The notes: a model not told the origin generated them from the letters alone. Numbered from the stretch's first letter, positions 12,801 to 23,673 are shown. The stretch: 64,000 bases of DNA from Terfezia claveryi (GCA_015179025.1 WHUX01000118.1:62001-126000), one strand, 5' to 3'. Numbers and translations: made by a program.

Positions 12801-13395
12801 GCTGCTATTGGAGAAGGGCGCCAATATCGAGGCCACGAGAAGCGATGATGGATCCTCAGCGCTTGATAGTGCAGCGCATTCTGGCCATACAGACGTGGTG
12901 AGACTGCTATTGGAGAAGGGCGCCAATATTGAGGCCACGAAAAGCGATGATGAATCCACAGCACTTCATACTGCAGCATATTCTGGCTATACAGACGTGG
13001 TGAGACTGCTATTGGAGATGGGTGCCAATATTGAGGCCACGATAGGCGATAGTGGAACGACAGCACTTCATTGCGCAGTATCAACCCTACAGACAGAAGT
13101 CGTACGGCTGCTCTTGGAGAAGGGTGCGAACATTCATTCGGTGACCACGCAAGCGGCAACAGCCCTACATTTTGTTTTTGACGGCCCCATAACAGATTAT
13201 TGGCGCAAGTTTAAGGACTCAAAACAACTTATACCAACAATCACATTACTTCTCGAGCATGGTTCCAATATTCTGGAGAAAAACAACCTTGGTCAAACAC
13301 CACTTGATCTGGCAGAAATCGGTGGGCATTCCGAAGCCAAATTTCTCTTTCTACGGTACATCAACGAACAAAACCTCTCAGAGCCAGAGGCCTAA
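9848..13395 (+). CDS. ANK1: fungal N-terminal domain plus long ankyrin array
   Basis: Two exons, 9848-10236 and 10353-13395, joined by a phase-2 intron (GTAAAT...CTACAG), give about 1143 residues. Residues 1-130 (MSLGFGIGDIIAVSRLALDV...) resemble the N-terminal domain of fungal STAND/NLR proteins (Helo-like/Fungal_N type, from memory of the family). Residues ~131-250 form a linker with no P-loop or Walker motif, so no NACHT or NB-ARC module. From ~250 onward come about 24 ankyrin repeats of mostly 34 residues, with core VVRLLLEKGANIEATRS, then a divergent C-terminal repeat ending LSEPEA. A TATA-like tatata lies at 9784. The ATG at 9848 is chosen because ANK2 and ANK3 start at the same point with the same accagac leader. 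ANK2 and ANK3 lie downstream in the same orientation. Likely a cytosolic receptor or scaffold; partner and function unknown. Confidence 0.85.
10268..10316 (+). mobile_element. LINE 3' stub inside the ANK1 intron
   Basis: The 49-bp insert reads ggggctgcatagga...agtattt followed by an A-rich, AT-repeat tail, the 3' end of the window's LINE family. It is bracketed by the exact 13-bp duplication atatggattccca (10255-10267 and 10317-10329). The introns of ANK2 (19861-19913) and ANK3 (26962-27016) have the uninterrupted site, so insertion came after the genes split. It lengthens the intron to 116 nt without touching splice sites. Confidence 0.85.
10850..13130 (+). repeat. 102-bp tandem repeat array (ANK1 ankyrin repeats)
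   Basis: About 22 units of mostly 102 bp, each containing a close copy of gtgaggctgctattggagaa and gccaatattgaggccacgag. Units differ at a few positions only. A four-unit block starting near 11924 recurs 408 bp later near 12332 with very few changes, showing duplication of groups of units. Confidence 0.9.
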
Positions 13396-13987
13396 CCAGG
13401 ATGGTGTACCCGGGCAGGCATCAATACCTAGGTATGTACCACTGTGGTTCCAATGAGCCGATGAGCATGAACCTAAGTAGATGCAGGTATCCAGCCATGG
13501 TCGAGCGAGGCAGACAAAAGGGGGTGGAGGTGGAGACGTAGGACACAAGGGACGAGTCAGGCGAAGTTTTGTTCCTAGATTTTTTGTTTTCCTAGTGATT
13601 GTTTCCTTTTGCAAACATATAATAAAGTCATTCTGCATAGTATGTTTGTTCTGGGCCACCTGCGAGAATACAATATCCTCGCGTGGCCTATGACGGATGG
13701 CCCGGGCCCCTTGCGAGAACTATTAATGGTCTCGCAGCTGGCCTTAGGCAAGCGACTCATAATTCCCCATCCGAGTAAAATTTAGATATATATCAGATAT
13801 AAAGATGTGAGGGATGCATTGAGGTGAAGTAGTACAAAATGTATTGACCGGCTAAGCAGAAGGACCAGCTATATATGAATTGTGTCTTCTTGAGAAGGAG
13901 AGGAGTAGGAGGACGGACTGGAACGAGACTTGTTCAGACTGCAAATTTTTCATATAGGACAGTAGTATGGTAATCTTGACGTTGACT

Positions 13988-14037
13988 GCTCCTCATGGGG
14001 CACCGCATAGTAGTAACAAGTATTTTTAAAAAAAAAA
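13988..14037 (+). mobile_element. 50-bp LINE 3' stub with 12-bp duplication
   Basis: The insert (gctcctcatggggcaccgca, then agtaacaagtattttt and an A-tail) is the extreme 3' end of the LINE family. Exact flanking duplications ttgacgttgact occupy 13976-13987 and 14038-14049. Confidence 0.8.
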
Positions 14038-14049
14038 TTGACGTTGACT

Positions 14050-14630
14050 TTTCTTACACTCACCACCAACCTCACTTGTTCCAATGTCAATTCCGCTTCC
14101 CAGCGTCGAACTCTTATGACCAAATGGGTAGCAGCAGCATGGAAAGCGGTATCTGCTAACCATGATATGACTGTAAGCTCAAGCTTATCCTTTTGCAGGT
14201 TTACTTAGCTAATATTGCTTAGGCTCGCTCATTTCGCAAATGTGGAATCACTGTCAGACTCCGAGATCCATAATGAAGGAATCTCCAACTATACAGTACC
14301 CAACTGGCAAGTACCTCCTGAGTCTGAAGGCCAACCCGAACCTGCCAAGAAGGTTCCGACCTTGAGATTTTAAATGATGAGGAGGAGGGATGGAAGTGAT
14401 GATGATCAGAGAGACTATATTACTGAAGAAGAGGCTGTTCAATATGCTAAGATTACACTTGGGGAGGAGATCGTGTAACTAGATATCAATTATGCCACTG
14501 TCGGCGCCTTTCCCGAAATTCTTTTATAAGACAGTATCTCGTATAAAAGCTAGTATCATACTTAAGACAGTAAATTCAAGGCCCCTCGCGCCCGTTGGTA
14601 AATAAGACAGCATTCTTACTTGCGAATTAA
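14050..14630 (+). mobile_element. Pogo-like DNA transposon fragment, copy 1
   Basis: The segment encodes the C-terminus of a pogo/Fot1-type DDE transposase: RRTLMTKWVAAAWKAVSANH near 14100-14160, then, after what looks like a GTAAGC..TTAG intron, SFRKCGI (around 14230), the motif that usually ends this domain. It continues to YITEEEAVQYAKITLGEEIV and a stop at 14476-14478. A 3' terminal inverted repeat lies at 14603-14630, followed by TA. Three AAGACAG motifs (about 14531, 14565, 14604) are probably subterminal transposase sites. The 5' part is missing. The same region near 22985 in the ANK2 unit lacks this element. Confidence 0.65.
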
Positions 14631-14879
14631 TATGGTAATCAATGGGTCAGAGTATACGAGATGTCTGCTGGCACTTGTCCATATGGACAAGTCACAAAAT
14701 CTAGGGGCATTCTTTAAGGAAGACTTTGCAAAAAGGGATTTTCTTCTAGCTTCTCTAAGTCATGTCTATCCAAATCCGGTTGACAATCTCTCAACCAAAC
14801 CTAACATTTCATTTTCAGGAGTGAGATATCAGATACTGAGTCTTGGATTGAATAACGAATGGGAATAATCTCATGGGAG

Positions 14880-15985
14880 ATACAACACTTTTTACCAGTT
14901 AATGACAGCACGGAGGCCTCGATCTCTTTTAGTCTTGTTTTTAGTCTGGCCCTTGAATTTATCTTTCGAATTTACTTATCAGCTTTGCCAGTCGGCATTC
15001 GAGTTCAGTTTGTAGTACGTATGGTTTGAAAAAGGAGGCAAGCAAGCCAAATACTCCTTCAAAAAAACCACTCGGCAATCTACACCAACACAATTGTCCG
15101 CACGAGGCCCACCACTAAAGGGCAAAGGTAAAGAGTCGGCGGAAGTGGCAGTACCTCCACCCCCGAACCACCATCCCACCCACACCATGAACAGTGTTTC
15201 TTCCAACACTAACCCCCCAGCACGCAGGGCAGCCACTACCCGGGTATAAGGATATCATCACGCGAGCCCAAGGGAGAAGGATAAGGGCAAAAAAAAACCA
15301 GCGGCAGCGGCAGTATCCCCGAACCCTCCGAACAAGCCGCCAAACCTACTAGCATCACCTCCTCCAACATTAGCAAGAACCCTGGTCCTACATGCAGCAC
15401 CTATAAAATTCAAGCCAGGCCAGATGCGACGCTGGATCGAGGAGGACAATAAAACAACCGGAGTCCAAATCTCGGGAATTCGCTGGTTGACGCAAGAGCC
15501 GGGAAGTTGGAGTCGTCACTAGTTATCTACATGAAGGAGAGGTTGAACCTCGACCAGGGGCTTCGCATGGGAAGGAAACTCTTCCTTACCACCGAACACG
15601 ATTGAATAGATGAGACTGCGGAGGAATTCCCACTCGAGTGCTGTTGTCACTTTTGCTTTCATTTTTCCAACTTGAGCGGGTTTGTGACTGCGGAGAAATT
15701 CCCACCCGGGAGTTATTTTCATTTGTTGTTTCGGTTTTCCACTTGAGCGTTGTTTCTTTACCTACGAGTTCATAAATCTCCTACCAGCGCTTCGGTTTTT
15801 CTACCTGCGAGATATTTTTGGCTTTCCTTTTTGGGTCAGGGAGTCAGGCCTCTTTATGTCATCGGGCGCAAGCCTGTTAATAACACCATGAACCACGACC
15901 CATTCCCCATGGTCCCATTACTGGGACCGATTAGGAGTAATGAGCATTAAAAAATGAAAATGAAAAAAAGAAGAAAAAGTTCTTC
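14880..15985 (+). mobile_element. ORF1-only LINE derivative, copy B (decayed)
   Basis: LINE 3'-UTR-like sequence (gacagcacggaggcctcgat, 14902) precedes an ORF1 remnant at about 15060-15610. The remnant has a Pro/Lys-rich part, then MRRWIEEDNKTTGVQISGIR at 15423-15482 and KERLNLDQGLRMGRKLF before a stop. The ORF1 remnant runs straight into a 3' UTR and an A-rich tail after tgggaccgattaggagtaat (15944-15985), with no ORF2 between. The 3' UTR contains a short direct repeat, gactgcggaggaattcccac (15612) and gactgcggagaaattcccac (15684). Probably two overlapping insertions; not active. Confidence 0.55.
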
Positions 15986-16039
15986 CATTGGCATTAAGAG
16001 ACGCTGCATCACGAACTACCTTTTACTCCACCTGGTAAT

Positions 16040-16945
16040 GTAAGGTAATTGTCAAAGATCAGGCAAGCCTCGGAAGTGTACAGGAGTAAAGGACTCACAG
16101 CAAAGGGGTTCGGTGTTAGGAGATCAGAATGGAATCGGCACGCCCTCTCAGCCTACACATGGCTGCGAACAGACCAGGTCCACAAGAAGCTGGCTGTGCC
16201 CCATGGGGAAAACAGAGTCGGTCAGTTGCCTACATTGCTGATGTCCGACAGCTGACGGGTACCATATCATCTTTGACTGTCCAGGTTTCAGCGATCAAAG
16301 GGCTGCCCTAGGTAGCATTAAGGATTGGGAGGATCTCGACCGTCCATATGGATCCGGGAAGAAGTCGGGGATCATTAGGAGGTGATAGAGGCTTTCTTCG
16401 GTATGCTTCATAGACAGTTTGCCGGAGGTGGGGGCCATTAAGGGGACACAGTAGAGGTTTGGAGCAGGCTTCAGTCAGGGAGTCCCGCTTCACTTGACTT
16501 TATTTTATTTTTCAAGTATTTTTTAGATTGTACACGTGTTTGGGGCGGATGGGCCTCAGTCACACCTATTGGGGTCATCCGGAATTAGCCAGTTAAACAG
16601 TGCGGGGGCTCGTCTCATTTGAGTTTATTTACGTTTCGGCTTACCATTAGTCTTGATTTGTCTCTATTTGCTTCCGCGTTCACCTACCTTGTCTTTCCCC
16701 AATTGGCTTATGCTTCTGCCAGTTGGCTATCGAGTTTCTTCAGACCTGGCAGACTAACTTGCCATGTCCTGATTCCACCTAGCCTCGTAGTAACCAGTCT
16801 ATTGTCTCTAGGGGAGTTACGAGGTCACGAACCCTATTATTTTTTAAATTTGGGGTACGAGGCTAGACTCTACCTGGGTTTCTGGGGGGTCCCCTACTGG
16901 GACCGAATAGAAGTAATGAGTATTTAAAATAAAAATAAAAATGAA
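16040..16945 (+). mobile_element. LINE ORF2 C-terminus plus 3' UTR (5'-truncated)
   Basis: The coding relic includes SEWNRHALSAYTWLRT (about 16123-16170) and CPTADGYHIIFDCPGF (about 16238-16290), the Cys/His motif that closes ORF2 of fungal Tad-like LINEs, interrupted by an in-frame TGA at a conserved codon near 16236. EAFFGMLHRQFAGGGGH and a stop follow near 16390-16440. The 3' UTR holds the gacctggcagactaacttgc signature (16744) and ends ctactgggaccgaatag...gagtattt plus an A-rich tail at 16922-16942. The reverse transcriptase is missing. Confidence 0.75.
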
Positions 16946-17713
16946 GCCTCTGGGAGTAGGATAATGTCCAATATCCCCAATCATGGCTCAGTTGGCTACC
17001 CATTCCATATTCATTAACAGTTGGGATAGCCATCACATCTAGCAAACCGGGGAATTGGTAGTTAATAGTTTGGCCATTGCATTGGCAAGCATGCCGATTG
17101 ATAGTCGGATGCCCATTCCATTAGGAAAGAATACAAATTTGGTAACTGTACTGTACTTGTACAATACTGGAACATATGTACTACTGAAACAATTACGTTC
17201 TCCTTATGTTGCGCGCGCGTGAGAGAGAGAGAAGTATATTCGTATACTAGAAGAGAAGCCGCTTACTTCTTGATAATATGAAAGTAAGGAAATCCGTCCG
17301 TCTTAAATACCCCCCTGACCTTCATAGATACTTAAACATAGAAACCCTCAAGCGCTCAATGTAAAAGATCTCACAGTGATCGCACTGCGGTATATAGAGA
17401 GGAGCAGAGATATATTCGATGATAATGCTCAAAACAATGAGAAAGGGCAGACAACATCATCTTAAATACACAGATAACAGCACTAAGCATATCGATCACG
17501 AGAAATGGCAACATTGATGAAAACTTTTTATCCTTCAGCGCTCTCGCCTGATCCGGCCTTGCTGATCCGGCCTTGCACTTCACCCCTCGATTCGGTCTCC
17601 CCTTCATATCCCGCAACCGGCCTTCTTGCTTCAGCCGGCAATTATTCGCTCAACACTCAATCTCACCTTGATAAGCGCTATCAGACCTAGTTAAGCGCTC
17701 AATCATACAGTAT

Positions 17714-17850
17714 CAGACGGTACAATCGGTCAGTTAACCTAGGTAGGTAAAAAGGGGTTGGTAGGCACAAAGAAGGGAAGCAAGACCGCCAGTGCTTGAT
17801 TGTGTAAGCAGGTTAACCTTGACAGGTTAGCTGACCGGTTGTACCGTCTG
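17714..17850. mobile_element. 137-bp inverted-repeat (MITE-like) element
   Basis: Arms of 27 nt at 17714-17740 (starting CAGACGGTACAA) and 17824-17850 (ending TTGTACCGTCTG) are reverse complements at 25 of 27 positions; both mismatches are transitions. The ~83-nt centre has no coding potential. A third partial copy (gttgtactgtctg, 17854-17866) follows directly. No unambiguous target duplication is visible. Confidence 0.55.
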
Positions 17851-18204
17851 ACCGTTGTACTGTCTGCGTCGCGATGTTGCCAATTTCTAGAAATTGAAAC
17901 GAGGCTCACACATGAAGACATACAAACCATGTAGGAGCAAGAGAGTTGTGACGATGTGAAGATGGCAGTAAGGACTCCATACAAAATATAGTATATTTGG
18001 GATTAACTAACAGCTTTGTAGCGGAAGAGAGAGGAGAGCTAAGGATGATACTTCCCATGTATTAGTGAGACAAATGGAAAGGAATATACGAAGATTAAGA
18101 TCAATACCGCCTTCCCGTGCCAGTGGCCAGTAAACTTCCTGCGGCTGGCAACACCCTACCCACCATTACCCACCTCTTCCCCATGCTTCTGATCCTACTC
18201 ATAC

Positions 18205-18242
18205 TCCTCCGCCTCCTCCTCCTCCTCCTCCTCCTCCTCCTC
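18205..18242 (+). repeat. CTC trinucleotide microsatellite
   Basis: A run of CTC/CCT units, with a looser CTC/TTC-rich stretch to about 18290. Open frames across it (poly-Leu or poly-Arg/Glu) reflect only the repeat. Confidence 0.85.
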
Positions 18243-18361
18243 ATGCTTCTCTTCCTCGCCGTGCTTCTTCTCCTCCTCCTCTTTATCCTCACCAGCAACG
18301 GGAATTTGCTTTATATACGAGAACCTAGGAATTGGGACAAAGATTCGGGTAATATGAGATA

Positions 18362-18690
18362 TTAGGATTTGCGAGCGTTGTGGACGCGAGCTGTCGCTCA
18401 TTCTTGGCAAGAAACCTATAAGTTTTGAGCTCAAAATGACATGTCCCCAGGTAAAATACCACTTGAATTAGATAGATTAGGGATACTGACACCTATTGAG
18501 GCAATGATGTTAGCTCTCGTACATCCGGTAATCCGAGTATATAAAGTTCGAGGTTTTGGGCAATATAAAGGTGGGAAGAACCATGTCATGAACTTCCCAC
18601 AGGATCCAACTGAAGTCTTCCATATTATCTGTCACCTACCACATGAACTGCCACTCATGGTTCTTAGGGTTATTTTGGATATAGTTAGCC
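18362..18690 (+). pseudogene. Helitron-associated (DUF6570-like) fragment
   Basis: The translation reads CERCGRE, then (after a frameshift near 18433) NDMSPGKIPLEL, LTPIEAMMLALVHPVIRVYK, GGKNHVMNFPQD and LPHELPLMVL. This order (Cys pair, N-x-M-x-PG-x-xP-x-EL, LTPIEEMMI, VINFPQD, LP) is what I know from the DUF6570 region next to Helitron helicase-like domains. About 100 residues remain, cut off on the right by a LINE 3' insertion at ~18692. No Rep or helicase motif is nearby. Confidence 0.65.
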
Positions 18691-18691
18691 T

Positions 18692-18764
18692 TGAATCCAC
18701 CTGGGCTTCCGGGTGCGACCCCTAAGGTTGGCACACGAGTACTGAGTTCAAGAAAAAAAAAAAA
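18692..18764 (+). mobile_element. LINE 3' stub
   Basis: The stub runs from ttgaatccacctgggcttcc through tactgagttcaag to a 12-A tail and matches the LINE 3' terminus. It interrupts the Helitron fragment. The target duplication is not clear. Confidence 0.6.
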
Positions 18765-19468
18765 GGGTTCAATTCCCGGCATATTTTTTTCGTTTTGGCT
18801 TCTTCCTTTGCTTTTGGTGCTCTAATATTCCTAGGGATCGTTGCCATATCAGGCCTATGCGGCCTCAGTTACCTTGTTATTATTACCCTTGTTCCACTTT
18901 GTGTTAATCCATGTCTCATAGTATATTGTATCCTCAGCGGTTTCGGTAAGATTCATATCGATTAGGGAACATTTTCACTGAAGAAAACTGATTTGCTGCT
19001 TTTACCTAGAGGTGGTTCGGTCAACCTGTTCAGCAATCGATTGGTATTGATGAATGGGCCAAGGTCTTGACAAATCGACATGATTGGTATAACAGAACAT
19101 AGAACTATATGCAACGGAGGAATAATGGCATTGTGTTTCTGCAATGAGGCTCAATTAACCCAATGGCCTGCGTAATTACGGATCGGTCGATTCGTCGATC
19201 TGATCACAGACGTGGGTAGCCTTGCCATACTGAGTAGTAATGTTATTTCCCCCCGCCTCCAACCACACTATTTACTCCGTTCAGTTTAACTGGGTACCGA
19301 AAGAGTTACGGAAAAAATCGACCCAAGCCTCTATTTAGGAGATCATTCCACTCGATAACAAGGGAAAGTGAGCTGAGCCAGAGCCGGCGTCGCAAGTCAC
19401 CGACCGGATTGAAGTTGGTATACTGTACATAGATAGCTTTTTGCACTCAACGTCATATCGCACCAGAC

Positions 19469-22428
19469 ATGAGCTTAGGGTTCGGAATCGGCGATTTTCT
19501 AGCCGTGTCTAGACTCGCTTTGGATGTGTACAGTGCGTACAAGGACGCTCCTGAGGATTTCAGAAACATCTCGCACGAGATAGAATCGCTACACATCATC
19601 ATCGATGGTCACAAGAACGAATTCCGAGACAAAACCCTGAATCTGGATGAAGAAAGGCAATTACGGGAATTACTTCAGGGATGTACCAATGTATTGAAGG
19701 ACTTGGACAAGCTGCACATCAAGTACATGAAGAGCTTGAGGTCAGCAAAGGGCTCAAGTGGGCAAACCATTGACCGCATTAAATGGAGCCAGGAAAATAT
19801 AGAAAAGCTGCGAGCAAGACTTATCTCGAATACCACATTACTCAATACATTTATTACAAGGTAAATCACCATGATGTAATATGGATTCCCAGGTCTAACG
19901 CTCTGGTTTACAGTCGCACACACGCTGCGGTGGTCGTGGGGCAGGCCGAGTTGCTGAGCTCGATTGAGGAAATTAAAAACCATTTCCTTGCTGGCCTCCG
20001 CCGCAAAAACTCAACCATGTCATTGCAATCAAATTCTTCGTTCGCACCCAGTGTAAAGACCAAAGAAGCAATGAAGCGACTTTGCAAAAACCTCTACAAA
20101 GCTGGTGTCAGAGCAGACATGATTCGAAATCGAGAAGATCAAGCTGCCGACTTTTTCAAATTCCAGGATACACCTGTGCTTGTTCCCCAAAAAGTGGGTT
20201 CGGAAGTACAAAAAGAAGAACTATTGGAGGAGAAGGAAAAGGGCAAAAACAAAAGGATTACTACCCGTGAGCGGCTATTAAATATGGCTGCAGCAACGGG
20301 CTTCAGACAGGGCGTACAGCTTCTGTTGTGGAACGTTGAAAATACCGAGACTGTGCTTAACATCTTAAAAATATCACCGCTTGGTATCGCAGCAGGAGCA
20401 GGACGTACAGAAATGGTGCTGCTACTATTGGACAAGGGAGCCAATATTGAGACTACGAGAAGCAGTGATGGATCCACAGCGCTTGATACTGCCGCATATT
20501 TTGGACATGTAGGTGTGGTAAGGCTGCTATTGGAGAAGGGGGCCAATATTGAGGCCACGAGAAGCAGTGACGGTTCCACAGCACTTGATTCTGCAGCATA
20601 TTGTGGACATGCGGGCGTGGTGAGACTGCTATTGGAGAAGGGTGCCAATATTGAGGCTAAGAGAACCAGCGATGGATCCACAGCGCTTGATACTGCCGCA
20701 TATTTTGGACATGCAGAAGTGGTGAGGCTGTTATTGGAGAAGGGCGCCAATATTGAGGCTACGGCAAGCGATGTTGGATCCACAGCGCTTCATTCTGCAG
20801 CATATTTTGGACATGCAGACGTGGTGAGGCTGCTATTGGAGAAGGGCGCCAATATTGAGGCTATGAGAAGTGATGATGGATCTACAGCGCTTCATTCTGC
20901 AGCAGCTTTTGGATATGAAGACGTGGTGAGACTGCTATTGGAGAAGGGCGCCAATATTGGGGCCACAAGAAGGGATGATGGATCCACAGCGCTTCATTCT
21001 GCAGCTTATTATGGATATGCAGACGTGGTGAGACTGCTTTTGGAGAAGGGTGCCAACATCGAGGCCACGAGAAGCCATGACGGATCCACAGCACTTCATT
21101 CTGCATCATATTCTGGATATGCAGACGTGGTGAGACTGCTATTGGAGAAGGGTGCCAATGTTGAGGCCACGGGAAGCGAGACTGGAGGAACAGCGCTTCA
21201 TTCTGCAGCATATTCCGGACGTACAGACGTGGTGAGGCTGCTATTGGAGAAAGGCGCCAATATTGAGGCCACGAGAAGCGATGATGGATCCACCGTACTT
21301 CAAAATGCAGCATATTCTGGGCATGCAGACATAGTGAGGATGCTATTAGAGAAGGGCGCCAATATTCAGGCTGCGAGAAGAAGTGGTGGAACAGCGCTTG
21401 ATAGTGCAGCGCATTCTGGCCGTGCAGACGTGGTGAGGCTGCTATTGGAGAAGGGCGCCAATATTGAGGCTATGAGAAGCGATGGTGGAACAGCGCTGAA
21501 TAGTGCAGCGCAGTCTGGACATGCAGACGTGGTGAGGCTGCTATTGGAGAATGGTGCCAATATCCAGGCTACGAGAAGTGGTGGTGCAACAGTGCTTGAT
21601 AGTGCAGCGCAGTCCGGCTGTGCAGAGGCGGTGAGGCTGCTATTGGAGAAGGGCGCCAATATCGAGGCCACGAGCAACCTTGATGGATCCACAGCGCTTG
21701 ATTCTGCAGCATATTCTGGACATGCAGACGTGGTGAAACTGCTATTGGAGAAGGGCGCCAATATTGAGGCTATGAGACGCGATGGTGGAACAGCGCTTGA
21801 TAGTGCAGCACAGTCTGGACATGCAGACGTGGTGAAGCTGCTATTGGAGAAGGGTGCCAATATCCAGGCTACGAGAAGTGGTGGTGCAACAGTGCTTGAT
21901 AGTGCAGCGCAGTCCGGCTGTGCAGAGGCGGTGAGGCTGCTATTGGAGAAGGGCGCCAATATCGAGGCCACGAGAAGCGATGATGAATCCACAGCCCTTC
22001 ATACAGCAGCATATTCTGGCTATACGGACGTGGTGAGACTGCTATTGGAGATGGGTGCCAATATAGAGGCCACGATAGGCGATAGTGGAACAACAGCGCT
22101 TCATTGCGCAGTATCAACCCTACAGACAGAAGTCGTACGGCTGCTATTGGAGAAGGGTGCGGACATTCACTCAGCGACCACGCAAGCGGCGACAGTCCTA
22201 CATTTAGTATTTGACGGCCCCGTAATAGATTATTGGCGCAAGTTTAAGGACTCAAAGCAACTTATACCAACAATCACATTACTTCTCGAGCATGGTTCCA
22301 ATATTCTGGAGAAAAACAACCTTGGTCAAACACCACTTGACCTGGCAGAAATAGGTGGACATTCCGAAGCCAAATCCCTCTTTCTACGGTACATCGAAGA
22401 ACACAACCTCCAAGAGCCAGAGGCCTAG
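19469..22428 (+). CDS. ANK2: fungal N-terminal domain plus ankyrin array
   Basis: Exons 19469-19860 and 19914-22428, with a 53-nt phase-2 intron (GTAAAT...TTACAG), give about 968 residues. The N-terminal domain differs from ANK1 by a few substitutions and one extra residue (KYMKSLRSA against KYMSLGSA). The linker (EAMKRLCKNLYKAGVRADMI) again lacks a P-loop. About 19 ankyrin repeats follow; compared with ANK1 they are more diverse (GYEDVV, GRTDVV, GCAEAV) and mix 34- and 32-residue units. A block of three units containing IQATRSGGATVLDSAAQSG occurs twice, near 21555 and 21855. The C-terminal end matches ANK1 and ANK3 (EPEA). The upstream reading frame of exon 2 stays open across the intron, so splicing rests on comparison with the paralogues. 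Confidence 0.85.
20400..22180 (+). repeat. Tandem ankyrin-coding array of ANK2
   Basis: About 17 units of 96-102 bp. Unit-to-unit identity is lower than in ANK1 and ANK3, but the 300-bp higher-order duplication (starting near 21555 and 21855) is almost exact. Confidence 0.85.
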
Positions 22429-23159
22429 GTTATCCCAGCTAGAATAGCGTACCCGGGCAGGCGGCAATACTTAGGTATGTACCAATGTGGTCCCAAATAA
22501 ACTGACGAGGATTAACCTAAGGCAGGTATCCATCCAGCTATGGTGGAGTGAGGCAGACAAACGGGGGTGGAGGTGGAGACATAGGACACCACGGAGGAAT
22601 TAGGCGAAGTTTTGTTCCTTAGATACTTTGTTTTCCTAGTGCTTGTTCCCTTTTGTGAAGACATAACAATGAAATCATTCTATATCGTATGTTTGTTCCG
22701 CGGAACCTGCGAGAATACAAGATTCGTGAGTGGCTTATTACTGGCCCGGACCCTTTTATAAAGAAATGAAGGATGCAATGAGGTGAAGTAGTACAAAATG
22801 GATGAGCCGGCTAAACAGAAGGACCAGCTACATGAATTGTGCCTCCCGAGAAGGAGAGGAGGAGGAGGAGGAACTGGAACAAGACTTGTTTATACACTTG
22901 ATATTTGTAGGATGCCATCAGGTAGTCAAGCTCATTTATATCTCCTTTTTACACAGTAAGAGAAAGGTAAATCAGTATCTCAGTTGTAGATATGTTTGAT
23001 AATCAATGGGTCAGAGTATACGAGACGTCTGCTGGTATTGGTGCATGTGGACAAGTCACAAAATTTAGGGCAATCCTTGAGGAAGACTTTGCAAAGGGAG
23101 ATTTTCTGCTAGCTGCTCTAAGTCATGTCTATCCAAATAGAGATACAGCACTTGTTACC

Positions 23160-23465
23160 TGTTAATGACAGCACCGAGACCTCGATCTCTCATATCCTTG
23201 GTTTTGGTCTTTGCGTTTGGCCAATAGCCCCTTGAGTTTATCTTTCGCTTTTACTTATCACCTTTGCTGGTCGGCACTCGAGTTCAGCTTGTAGTACATA
23301 GGCGCTGGACCTGGCAGATTAATTTGCTTTATCCTGAATTCACCTGGGTTTCTGGGTAACTCATCATGGTTTCCCTACTAGGACTAAATAGACTGACTAT
23401 ATTAGTGGATGAAAAAATTTTAAGGCAGTAATGAGTATTTTAAAAAAAAATAATAATAATAAAGA
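23160..23465 (+). mobile_element. LINE 3' UTR and terminus
   Basis: The element runs from gttaatgacagcaccgagac through ggacctggcagattaatttg (23308) and gggtaactcatcatgg to gtaatgagtatttt and a long A-rich tail (23440-23460). A ~35-bp segment around 23388-23428 interrupts the usual sequence just before the terminus. Shared with unit 1, so it was probably present before duplication. Confidence 0.65.
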
Positions 23466-23673
23466 AGCCTCTGGGAGCAGGGTAATATCCAATATCCCTA
23501 ATCTACGGCTCAGTTGGCTACCTTATTCCATAATCATTAACAAGTTCGGCAATCCGGGAGATTGGTACTGTAGTTAACGGTCTGGCAATTCCATTCGGCA
23601 ATCATGCCGATTGATAGTCGGATGCCCATTTCATTAGGTAATTATACAAATTCGGTAATTGTACAACGTGTTA

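Larger units (their letters stand above)
9480..13940 (+). repeat. Segmental duplication unit 1 (carries ANK1)
   Basis: Flanking noncoding DNA is shared with the units at about 18900-23680 and 24090-29640. Shared landmarks are aacggaggaataatg upstream (9495, 19117; near-match aacagaggaataatgg at 24552), a block around accgaagagttacgga before the start codon, the GAGCCAGAGGCCTA end of the coding region, and gaccggctaagcagaaggac-like sequence near 13845 and 22805. Boundaries are approximate because both sides hold later insertions. Confidence 0.65.

Noticed and set aside
18101..18434. Poly-Arg, poly-Glu and poly-Leu frames around 18.2 kb
   Set aside because: They are translations of the CTC microsatellite.
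18764..18782. gggttcaattcccgg resembling a tRNA T-arm
   Set aside because: It directly follows a LINE A-tail and no acceptor, D or anticodon arm can be formed upstream.
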